Source: Rubellicoccus peritrichatus (GTDB taxonomy: Bacteria; Verrucomicrobiota; Verrucomicrobiia; Opitutales; Cerasicoccaceae). From it: DNA of 64,000 bases. The notes below the pieces were generated by a model. It did no database searches and was not told where the DNA came from. It saw only the letters and a program-made list of their open reading frames with translations. The stretch spans positions 5,389,001-5,453,000 of the forward strand of contig NZ_CP136920.1 of assembly GCF_033100135.1 (NCBI RefSeq), in the 5' to 3' direction. The position numbers and the translations under genes are program-made. Positions 36,579 through 42,407 of this stretch are shown one piece after another (position 1 is the stretch's first letter; every line of letters begins with the position of its first letter).

Positions 36579-37304
36579 CTATTTTCTAGCTAGAAAGTCG
36601 GCCCGCTCTTGTCCTTTGAGATCTCTGATTGCATAGGATGTAATAGTTCCGGAAATGTTCTGCTGGCGCAGTTTGAATACGTAATCCAGAACTCGTTTTT
36701 TGTCCGAGCGCATCAAGTCCTTGAGTGCCCAACCAACACCTTTCCGAACGAGGTCTTCGGGTGCATGTTTCAAGCTGTCGCACATCGTAAGCGCAAAATC
36801 ATTAAATAGCCCAGATTTAGCGACTTTACGTGCAAAAAGGACGACGCTGGCCCGCCTAAGCCATAGATCCGAATCTTGATTCCATTTTTCTACAAGTAAT
36901 GGAAATTTCTTGGGATGATTAAACAAAACATCTCGTAGTAAAGAGCCCGTGAATCCATCTACTTTGCTCCAGCCGTGAAGGCATCCGACAAGCCGGTCCA
37001 ATTCACCGAAACGCTCCGGGATATAGTAATCGGAGTGGGGCTCGAGAATAAAGAGACCAACGCTTTGCTGCTCGCCAAAACCGGACTCCACCATTTGAGT
37101 GGCTAATTTGATTTGCCTGCCAAGCTCAAGCTGCCGAATGGCCGGGCGATGCTTCTTCAAAATCTCTCTAAGCGCAGGTGCACGAACACCGTAAGCTTTG
37201 TAACGCGGGTCTGATTCATTGGCATCCGCGACATACAGGCTTTTTCTACCTGCCTCCTCCAAATCCCGAACGATCTGACTTTTCAAGTGTTTGATATCGC
37301 CCAT
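36579..37304 (-). CDS. AlkD-like DNA alkylation repair protein (cassette gene)
   Basis: 241-residue HEAT-like repeat protein of the DNA alkylation repair (AlkC/AlkD) family, glycosylases that remove bulky or cationic alkyl bases. YKAYGVRAPALREILKKHRP near 32, SVGLFILEPHSDYYIPERFG near 82, GWSKVDGFTGSLLRDVLFNH near 111, WLRRASVVLFARKVAKSG near 148 and DLVRKGVGWALKDLMRSDKK near 185 match the helical repeats and the DNA-binding Arg/Trp/Asp positions. A stand-alone repair enzyme carried as a cassette. Confidence 0.82.
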   Translation of the reverse strand: MGDIKHLKSQIVRDLEEAGRKSLYVADANESDPRYKAYGVRAPALREILKKHRPAIRQLELGRQIKLATQMVESGFGEQQSVGLFILEPHSDYYIPERFGELDRLVGCLHGWSKVDGFTGSLLRDVLFNHPKKFPLLVEKWNQDSDLWLRRASVVLFARKVAKSGLFNDFALTMCDSLKHAPEDLVRKGVGWALKDLMRSDKKRVLDYVFKLRQQNISGTITSYAIRDLKGQERADFLARK

Positions 37305-37318
37305 GCTAACAATGCTTC

Positions 37319-37378
37319 AGAGAACGTCCGAGGCCACCCACACGCTATCGTGACCGCACCTCCGACTTCAGGTTAAGG
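37319..37378 (-). repeat. attC after the TrpF-like cassette
   Basis: 60 bp. Minus strand: R'' CCTTAAC, arm GTCGGAGG, far arm CCTCGGAC, R' GTTCTCT. This heptamer also opens the secreted-protein cassette. Confidence 0.65.
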
Positions 37379-37388
37379 GTTCTAATTA

Positions 37389-38090
37389 TCATTTAAATCT
37401 CGACTCAGGTAGCGGGTTGGTGTGCGCCGCCTTGTTCGGCGCGTTTGGTATTGCAGCGAAGAATGCTCCGAGCTTTTCAAAGTCAAGGCTGTCAGCTGTC
37501 CGCACGCTGCTGCACAAATCGATGCCAAACGGCTCTACTAATCTAATTGCCTCTGCCACGTTCTCTTCAGTTAGCCCGCCAGCTAGAAAAAGAGGAATCT
37601 TTATAGCATCGCGAATCTTCCGGCTTAACCCCCAATCGTGGGTGCGCCCAGTCCCTCCAAGCTCCTTGATCGGAGCTGAAAGCCTTCCGGAGTCCAACAG
37701 AAGTGCGTCTACATGTTCTGCAGCAGAAACCGCGTAATCTACCGATTCCATATCCTCGACGTGAACGACCTGAACCAGTTTTATACCGGGCAGTGCATTC
37801 CGAATAGTTGGATAGGTGGAAGGCGGCAGGTGGTCACACAGCTGTAGGGTGTTTGTTCCGCAGCGACGCTGTTGCGCAACAATCTCCTCGGAGTCGACTG
37901 CCGACGTTAACAAAAACGTTGCTATCGGAGGTGGAACCGACCTCGCTATTTGGGCGATCACCGCCTCATCCACAATACCAGGACCGCTGGGCATCGTCGA
38001 TACCAGCCCGAGTGCAGATGCCCCAAACTCGATTGCCGCATGGGCTTCTTCAATCGACTTGATACAGCAGATCTTTACCTTGGTGCGCAT
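37389..38090 (-). CDS. Phosphoribosylanthranilate isomerase-like protein (cassette gene)
   Basis: 233-residue TIM-barrel TrpF relative. VKICCIKSIEEAHAAIEFGA at the start (normally VKICGI, the Cys active site kept), LGLVSTMPSGPG, LQLCDHLPP, LLLDSG, GGTGRTHDWG (the GGTG-x3-DW signature) and LAGGLTEENVAEAI. The end differs from TrpF: the last 17 residues (APNKAAHTNPLP...) are encoded by a fossil attC left half. Either tryptophan synthesis or a related isomerase. Driven by the promoter in the GNAT attC. Confidence 0.82.
   Translation of the reverse strand: MRTKVKICCIKSIEEAHAAIEFGASALGLVSTMPSGPGIVDEAVIAQIARSVPPPIATFLLTSAVDSEEIVAQQRRCGTNTLQLCDHLPPSTYPTIRNALPGIKLVQVVHVEDMESVDYAVSAAEHVDALLLDSGRLSAPIKELGGTGRTHDWGLSRKIRDAIKIPLFLAGGLTEENVAEAIRLVEPFGIDLCSSVRTADSLDFEKLGAFFAAIPNAPNKAAHTNPLPESRFK
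37411..37440 (-). repeat. Fossil attC half inside the TrpF-like C-terminus
   Basis: Minus-strand GCCGAACAAGGCGGCGCACA looks like a classic attC R''-L'' and is one base from the complement of the heptamer opening this cassette (GTCCGGC). No right half follows; the gene frame now reads through it. Confidence 0.5.
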
Positions 38091-38102
38091 GGAAGTTTCT
38101 TA

Positions 38103-38218
38103 GCCGGACTCCGCGCTGAAGCGCGAAAGTTTGGAACGTAGCAAACTTGTTTGCAAAGTGACAATCCCGAAGTCGACTCAAGTAGCTTGTCTGCGTTCCT
38201 AGCGCTGGCTGGTTATGC
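38103..38218 (-). repeat. Promoter-bearing attC of the GNAT cassette
   Basis: 116 bp. R'' GCATAAC contains the GNAT stop codon and exactly complements the R' at that cassette's start; right end GCTTCAGCGCGGA then R' GTCCGGC. The left arm (CAGCGCTAGGAACGC) differs from the mini-cassettes while the promoter core is the same. Confidence 0.75.
38135..38164 (-). promoter_or_regulatory. Cassette promoter copy
   Basis: Minus strand: TTGTCA, 18 bases containing GCAAAC-AA-GTTTGC, TACGTT. About 45 bases upstream of the TrpF-like gene. Confidence 0.6.
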
Positions 38219-38653
38219 ATTCGCATTTTCGGAGCGATTATATGAGTAAATATAAATCTCATTCCTTCTTTCCCAACCATTCGATGGCCAATAATCATTA
38301 GCTAGATCATTACTTTCTAATACATGGATGTGGGTTTTGTAAATTCCCAAAGACTGCAATGCGTCTAAACACCTAGAAACTAAGCCATTTCCAATTCCTT
38401 TTCTTCTTTCTTCTGCTTTCACAATCAAATGCTGCAGGTATCCACGACGTCCATCATGACCGCACATAACGCAACCAACAATTTCTTCATTTACTTTTGC
38501 AACAAAACTCAAACCTGGATTACGTTCAAAATACCGTTTTGTTGCATCACGAGAGTCAGCTTCTCTAACCGTAACTCCAGGAGTAATTTTCATCAATTCT
38601 ATGACCTCGTCATAGTCATTAAGGCTCATTTCTCTATATTCAATTTCTTGCAT
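38213..38653 (-). CDS. GNAT-family N-acetyltransferase (cassette gene)
   Basis: 146-residue GNAT enzyme using acetyl-CoA. SFVAKVNEEIVGCVMCGHDG near 50 and YLQHLIVKAEERRKGIGNGL near 73 give the acetyl-CoA-binding motif A (RRKGIG); HIHVLESNDLANDYWPSNGW near 110 is motif B. Substrate unknown; antibiotic acetyltransferases are a common cassette type but nothing here shows resistance. The ATG is part of the R' (GTTATGC) and the TAA part of the R'' (GCATAAC), so the cassette is almost entirely coding. Confidence 0.88.
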   Translation of the reverse strand: MQEIEYREMSLNDYDEVIELMKITPGVTVREADSRDATKRYFERNPGLSFVAKVNEEIVGCVMCGHDGRRGYLQHLIVKAEERRKGIGNGLVSRCLDALQSLGIYKTHIHVLESNDLANDYWPSNGWERRNEIYIYSYNRSENANA

Positions 38654-38824
38654 AACTCCGCGCTAAGGCGCGAGGTATTGGAACGTAGCAAACTTGTTTG
38701 CGAAGTGACAATAACGAAGTCGACTCAAGCAACTGGTTGGGAGGCGCTTCGCGCCGAACCGAAAAGCTGCTTGAGCTGGCTCAGCGCGGAGTTGGGACGG
38801 CGAGCGAAGCGAGTCCGTCCCAAC
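38650..38824 (-). repeat. Gene-less promoter mini-cassette C
   Basis: Body 38791-38824 (34 bp: GTTGGGACGG facing CCGTCCCAAC) plus a 148-bp attC at 38650-38797 with perfect 11-bp arms at the ends (TCCGCGCTGAG on the left; right copy with one change). Holds no open reading frame. Lies between the DUF6714-like and GNAT cassettes. Confidence 0.75.
38682..38711 (-). promoter_or_regulatory. Cassette promoter copy
   Basis: Minus strand: TTGTCA, 18 bases containing the palindrome, TACGTT. About 30 bases upstream of the GNAT start; the short leader ends with a GCGC stem and GGAG immediately before ATG. Confidence 0.6.
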
Positions 38825-38950
38825 GTTTTAAGTGTGACGCCAGATACGCTGACGCCTATTGACTTTAGGGCATCAGAAAACTCTCGCCGAAGCAAGTCAG
38901 CCCTCGAAAACTCTATGTGCGTATCTGGTTGCCACCACTGATTTGTTCAG
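38818..38950 (-). repeat. attC of the 166-residue hypothetical cassette
   Basis: 133 bp. Minus strand: R'' GCTGAAC, arm ending CCAGATACGC pairs perfectly with GCGTATCTGG about 70 bases on, R' GTTGGGA. It fills most of the 300-base gap between genes. Confidence 0.72.
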
Positions 38951-38959
38951 CTGGTCGAT

Positions 38960-39460
38960 CTATGGTGACCACACGCTATAGGCATCACAGAGTGCACTGA
39001 ACTCTTCGACACATCGACGCTGTCCCTCATTCAGTAGGCTTAATCTGTCATCTGGTCGCCTTACAGCAGTGCAGACTGCTACCCAGCCTCCGTTCGGAAA
39101 ATCTCGCAGAAAGTGACTCATGAAGGCTGGCAAGTAAAACCTCCATCCTTCAGCATCAGAAAACGTAAAATACTCTTGGAAACATTCCATCTTTGAGTCG
39201 GATACCTCCTGCCACGTCCTTTCCGTGTCCTTGGCCTTAAGCTCCTCTCCACGCTCTTGAGAAACTGTCCATTCGTCATCATAGGCACGAGCCACGTGGA
39301 GCGTGATGCGAGGAGATGGCACCTCCCGAAACTGATTGGCTATATCGGCTAACAAAGAATCGACCCGCCGACACATCTCAGCAAAACGAGCTCCAGCAGG
39401 TGTTGATAAATCATACCCACGCTTTTTGAGTTCGTCGTATGGAATGAACGAATCGCTCAT
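38960..39460 (-). CDS. Hypothetical protein, DUF6714-like (cassette gene)
   Basis: 166 residues. The pattern YDDEWTVSQERGEELKAKDT, then WQEVSDSKMECFQEYFTFSD, GWRFYLPAFMSHFLRDFP and a late LSLLNEGQRRCVEEFSALCD resembles DUF6714-type proteins; I am only moderately sure of the family. Cytoplasmic; function unknown. The start was set at MSDSFIPYDELKKRG, just after the R' GTTCTAC of the preceding attC; the longer frame only reads through that attC. Confidence 0.7.
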   Translation of the reverse strand: MSDSFIPYDELKKRGYDLSTPAGARFAEMCRRVDSLLADIANQFREVPSPRITLHVARAYDDEWTVSQERGEELKAKDTERTWQEVSDSKMECFQEYFTFSDAEGWRFYLPAFMSHFLRDFPNGGWVAVCTAVRRPDDRLSLLNEGQRRCVEEFSALCDAYSVWSP

Positions 39461-39466
39461 TTTATT

Positions 39467-39527
39467 GTAGAACGTCGAGCTCTGGCAACGGCGCGTTAGG
39501 ACGTTGTCCAGAAGCGGCTTGTTATCT
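39467..39527 (-). repeat. Canonical short attC of the 97-residue cassette
   Basis: 61 bp, the clearest site in the array. Minus strand: R'' AGATAAC (exact complement of GTTATCT at this cassette's start), arm TCTGGACAACG pairs with CGTTGCCAGA leaving one unpaired A, R' GTTCTAC. Confidence 0.85.
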
Positions 39528-39538
39528 TTTCTATTCAT

Positions 39539-39832
39539 TCAATGGCTAGGATAAGTTCTATCCTTTGCGGAGAACCCTTTACCTCTTGCCCATATTTTAA
39601 ATTGAAACGAAAGCTCCATCCATCCTGAACCGGGTTCGTTTTCACTATAAATCTTGTCTAAAAACTCTTCTATTTCACTTTCTCTAATTTTTTCTTTCTC
39701 AGTTAGTTTTTCCCATTCATAGCATAATTCAAGCCCTCGTTGAAGTTGCCCAGTATATTCTTGTTCCTTTGCCCCTCTTGCAAAATAGGCAATCATCGCA
39801 TCGAGATTGTTAAATATTCCATCTTTAAACAT
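39539..39832 (-). CDS. Small hypothetical protein (cassette gene)
   Basis: 97 residues, not recognised. Starts MFKDGIFNNLDAMIAYFARG; mostly helical and charged (LTEKEKIRESEIEEFLDKIY), with a conserved-looking end FKIWARGKGFSAKDRTYPSH. Cytoplasmic, no membrane segment. Start placed 8 bases after the cassette boundary (GTTATCTAAAAATG). Promoter copy 37 bases upstream. Confidence 0.65.
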   Translation of the reverse strand: MFKDGIFNNLDAMIAYFARGAKEQEYTGQLQRGLELCYEWEKLTEKEKIRESEIEEFLDKIYSENEPGSGWMELSFQFKIWARGKGFSAKDRTYPSH

Positions 39833-39836
39833 TTTT

Positions 39837-40011
39837 AGATAACTCCGCGCTGAGGCGCGAGGGTTTGGAATGTAGCAAACTTGTTTGCGAAGTGACAATA
39901 ACCAAGTCGCCTCTCGAAACTGCTTGGGAGGCGCTTCGCGCCGAACCGACAAGTTGCTTGAGCTTGCTCAGCGCGGAGTTGGGACGGAGAGCGAAGCCAG
40001 TCCGTCCCAAC
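39837..40011 (-). repeat. Gene-less promoter mini-cassette B
   Basis: Body 39978-40011 (34 bp hairpin GTTGGGACGG/CCGTCCCAAC) and 148-bp attC 39837-39984. The end arms TCCGCGCTGAG and CTCAGCGCGGA are perfectly complementary. Roughly 90% identical to copies A and C by eye. No coding sequence. Confidence 0.78.
39869..39898 (-). promoter_or_regulatory. Cassette promoter copy
   Basis: Minus strand: TTGTCA, 18 bases containing GCAAAC-AA-GTTTGC, TACATT. Drives the 97-residue gene. Confidence 0.62.
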
Positions 40012-40073
40012 GTGAAGCGTGTGCCAAGAACGATCTTAGCGAGTGAATTGGCATACGCGCTACTCTGTTTTTT
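40005..40073 (-). repeat. attC of the DUF5076 cassette
   Basis: 69 bp. Arm GCGTATGCCAA pairs with TTGGCACACGC (one mismatch); R' GTTGGGA is sound; R'' is degenerate (AAAAAAC) and overlaps the gene stop. Confidence 0.62.
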
Positions 40074-40365
40074 AGTCAACATAGTCTCCGCTGGGTGTAT
40101 CCGTAGGACTCTGTAGCTCACGATTAAACATGTCTCGAATACTAGACAAGACTTGCTCTTTATTAAGTTTTTCAGACTGCTCAAGCGCATCCGAAATATG
40201 GTTAGCCACGTCAGCGAGAACGATTCCCCAGCAACCTGGGTCATCCTTCCATATCTCAGGTGCTATAGAACAATGTAATTCCTTATCAATTACCCAAGCT
40301 CTTAGGACTTCAATGGCTTCTTTCGCATCTTCGCTCGCTGGAGGGATAATCAATTCTTTCTTCAT
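40072..40365 (-). CDS. DUF5076 protein (cassette gene)
   Basis: 97-residue member of DUF5076: MKKELIIPPASEDAKEAIEV, then LRAWVIDKELHCSIAPEIWK, DDPGCWGIVLADVANHISDA and a short helical end. The ELIIPP...VLRAW...W.D...WGI.L.D...H pattern is the family's hallmark as I know it. Function unknown. Starts 10 bases after the R' GTTCTGC of mini-cassette A. Confidence 0.78.
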   Translation of the reverse strand: MKKELIIPPASEDAKEAIEVLRAWVIDKELHCSIAPEIWKDDPGCWGIVLADVANHISDALEQSEKLNKEQVLSSIRDMFNRELQSPTDTPSGDYVD

Positions 40366-40374
40366 ATTTTATCT

Positions 40375-40548
40375 GCAGAACTTCGCGCAGAGGCGCGAGG
40401 GTTGGAATGTAGCAAACTTGTTTGCGAAGTGACAATAACCAAGTCACCTCAAGCAACTGGTTGAGAGGCGCTTCGCACCGAACCGACAAGTTACTTGAAC
40501 TTGCTCAGCGCGGAGTTGGGACGGAGAGCGAAGCCAGTCCGTCCCAAC
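40375..40548 (-). repeat. Gene-less promoter mini-cassette A
   Basis: Body 40515-40548 (34 bp hairpin) and 147-bp attC 40375-40521. Some arm positions have drifted (GCGCGAAG instead of GCGCGGAG). No coding sequence. Confidence 0.75.
40406..40435 (-). promoter_or_regulatory. Cassette promoter copy
   Basis: Minus strand: TTGTCA, 18 bases containing the palindrome, TACATT. Upstream of the DUF5076 gene. Confidence 0.62.
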
Positions 40549-40617
40549 GATTGAGCTCATGCCACTCCGGAAGCCACGTAGCGGCTGGAGGAGTTGGTAT
40601 AAAGCGATTTGTTCAAC
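40542..40617 (-). repeat. attC of the zinc-ribbon cassette
   Basis: 76 bp. R'' GTTGAAC is one base from the complement of GTTCGAC at this cassette's start; arm CCAACTCC faces GGAGTGG with one extra A; R' GTTGGGA. It shares the bases AACAAATC after R'' with the 166-residue cassette's attC. Confidence 0.7.
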
Positions 40618-40644
40618 TTTTCCGTCATGGCGTCGGCAGGTGCT

Positions 40645-41022
40645 TCATGCTTCGTCTTGGCGGAGCGGCAATCGTTGTTCTTGGGCCTTTGTGCTTAGAT
40701 CTTTTCTTGTTCCATCAAGTAGATCATGCGGCGTGTCCTCGAATTCGGGATTGAAGACATAGCGATCGCTAAAGTCTCTATTCCAGATGATCACACTGCC
40801 GCATTCTCGGCACTGATACATTGTTCTAGTTCTTGGGAATTGCTGCCGAAGGCGCATGTAGTCAGCATCCGAAATTTGTCGACCAGCAGCAATTTCATCC
40901 AACATGTCATCGACAATGTTGAAAGGGTCATAGTAGTTCACATCCGGTAACATGTGTGCCTTGTAAGGTAGATAGTCTGTGCCATCGCAAATCGTGGCTC
41001 CGCATGTGCAAAGAAATTTCAT
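40645..41022 (-). CDS. Small zinc-ribbon-like protein (cassette gene)
   Basis: 125 residues with two Cys pairs that could bind one zinc: CTCGATIC at the N-terminus and CRECG in MYQCRECGSVIIWNRD near 84. The middle is helical (DPFNIVDDMLDEIAAGRQIS), the end charged. Not a recognised family; a nucleic-acid or protein adaptor role is possible. First cassette of the array as seen here. Start placed at MKFLCTCGATICDG, 10 bases after the cassette boundary. Confidence 0.68.
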   Translation of the reverse strand: MKFLCTCGATICDGTDYLPYKAHMLPDVNYYDPFNIVDDMLDEIAAGRQISDADYMRLRQQFPRTRTMYQCRECGSVIIWNRDFSDRYVFNPEFEDTPHDLLDGTRKDLSTKAQEQRLPLRQDEA

Positions 41023-41026
41023 AGTC

Positions 41027-41108
41027 GTCGAACTCCGCGCTTCAGCGTGAAGTATTGTAATGTAGCAAACTTGTTTGCGAAGTGACAATCCCGAAGTCGA
41101 CTCAAGCA
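41027..41108 (-). repeat. Truncated attC at the array's right edge
   Basis: Right half of the long repeat only: CTTGAGTCGACTTCGG, the promoter core, GCTGAAGCGCGGA and R' GTTCGAC. The left half (R'' and arm) is missing; sequence beyond 41108 belongs to the MFS gene's leader. A probable breakpoint. Confidence 0.65.
41059..41088 (-). promoter_or_regulatory. Cassette promoter copy
   Basis: Minus strand: TTGTCA, 18 bases containing the palindrome, TACATT. Upstream of the zinc-ribbon gene. Confidence 0.6.
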
Positions 41109-41153
41109 CGCAAGATTAGCATATGTTTTTGGGCCTTGCGGATGGTTTTTTCA

Positions 41154-42407
41154 ATGTCCACGATAAAACTCTCTCAAATGACTCTGCTTAATTCAGCTAC
41201 GGAACGCCGGTGTCGCATCTCATTGGCTTGCACGAACTTTGCACTCGCAGATGTTCGTGACGGGTTGATGCCGTTCATGGCGATTTATCTGATGACTGTG
41301 CATGACTGGAAACAGGGACAGATTGGAACGGTCATCGCGATCATGAGCATCTGCGGCTTACTGGCGCAGACGCCTATGGGGGCGCTGGTTGATTCGACTT
41401 CGAGAAAGCGCCTCTTGCTTTCCACTGCCGCAATCATCGTCGCACTTTCGTCACTCAGTCTTGTTTTCTTTCCCACATTCTGGCCGGTTGCGATTTCCAA
41501 AGGAATCCTTGGGGCAGTGGCTTCGGTTTTTGCACCAGCGATCGCGGCTATCACTTTAGGTATTTGGGGGCAGAGTGGCTTTACCGCCCAGATCGGAAGA
41601 AACGAAGCTTTTAATCACGGTGGTAATGTCTTCAGCGCATTGGTGGCTGGCGTCTTGGGTTATACCCTGGGGATGCAATGGGCGTTTTACTTTGTGGCCT
41701 TCTCGGCTCTCGTCAGCGTGATCACGATCAACTGGATTCCAGGCAAGGCCATCGATAATGAAAGAGCCCGTGGGCTGACTGAGGCAAATGAAAAGCAAGG
41801 GGACAAACCATCGGGTTTTGCTACGCTTTTCGAATCCAAACCATTGCTCATCTTCTCACTTTGTATCCTGCTTTTCCATTTTGCGAATGCAGCCATGTTG
41901 CCACTCGTCAGTGAAAAACTGTCCAAAGCAGATTCAGACCATGCTTCGCTATATGTTTCCGCCTGTGTGGTTCTGGCCCAGTTGGTGATGATTCCGATGG
42001 CGATTCTGGTTGGCCGCAAGGCTGATACATGGGGGCGTAAACCGATCTTTCTCGTCGGCTTTCTTATCCTGCCGATTCGCGGAGTGCTTTTCACCTTGAG
42101 TGACTATCCGTTTTACCTGATGTCGGTGCAGGTCCTTGATGGGATAGGTGCCGGTATCTTCGGTGCCCTCTTTCCAATCGTCATTGCCGACCTGACCCGG
42201 GGCACGGGTCGCTACAATGTTGCCCAGGGCGCGGTCTTCACCTTGATGGGAATTGGTGTTGCCTTGAGCAATTTGATCGCCGGGTACGTTGCCGAGTTCG
42301 CCGGTTTCAGTGCGGCATTTTATTTTCTGGCAGCCGTTGCCGGGACAGCGCTTGCATTGCTATGGTTTGCGATGCCGGAAACACTTAATTTCGAATCGGA
42401 AAAATGA
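41154..42407 (+). CDS. MFS transporter
   Basis: About 417-residue, 12-helix major facilitator. FALADVRDGLMPFMAIYLMT starts helix 1; GALVDSTSRKRLLL is the loop 2-3 motif; VGRKADTWGRKPIFLVG is the matching loop 8-9 motif. Resembles the MFS group linked to SLC13-type permeases. The start is uncertain: ATG at 41142, 41154 or 41178 are all possible, without a clear ribosome-binding site; the frame also runs back into the array repeat. Overlaps the next transporter gene by four bases. Confidence 0.82.
   Translation: MSTIKLSQMTLLNSATERRCRISLACTNFALADVRDGLMPFMAIYLMTVHDWKQGQIGTVIAIMSICGLLAQTPMGALVDSTSRKRLLLSTAAIIVALSSLSLVFFPTFWPVAISKGILGAVASVFAPAIAAITLGIWGQSGFTAQIGRNEAFNHGGNVFSALVAGVLGYTLGMQWAFYFVAFSALVSVITINWIPGKAIDNERARGLTEANEKQGDKPSGFATLFESKPLLIFSLCILLFHFANAAMLPLVSEKLSKADSDHASLYVSACVVLAQLVMIPMAILVGRKADTWGRKPIFLVGFLILPIRGVLFTLSDYPFYLMSVQVLDGIGAGIFGALFPIVIADLTRGTGRYNVAQGAVFTLMGIGVALSNLIAGYVAEFAGFSAAFYFLAAVAGTALALLWFAMPETLNFESEK

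Larger units (their letters stand above)
31429..41108 (-). mobile_element. Integron-type gene cassette array without integrase (CALIN)
   Basis: About 14 short unrelated genes, all on the minus strand, each followed by an imperfect inverted repeat with attC layout (R''-L''...L'-R'). Best support: the first bases of a cassette are exactly complementary to the R'' at its own 3' end in the GNAT cassette (GTTATGC/GCATAAC), the 97-residue cassette (GTTATCT/AGATAAC) and three gene-less mini-cassettes (GTTGGGA/TCCCAAC). Several stems have one unpaired base, as expected for attC. attC sizes range from 58 to 148 bp. No intI or attI is in the window. The left limit (methyltransferase) is uncertain; the right limit is a truncated attC beside an MFS gene. 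Confidence 0.85.

Noticed and set aside
40016-40244. A plus- or minus-strand protein across mini-cassette B
   Set aside because: The frame is made of attC and hairpin sequence and overlaps the DUF5076 gene; it shows no protein-like conservation.
33017-41108. CRISPR array, because of repeated blocks with unique spacers
   Set aside because: Repeats are 58-148 bp, imperfect and separated by whole genes of 300-900 bp; no cas genes are present.
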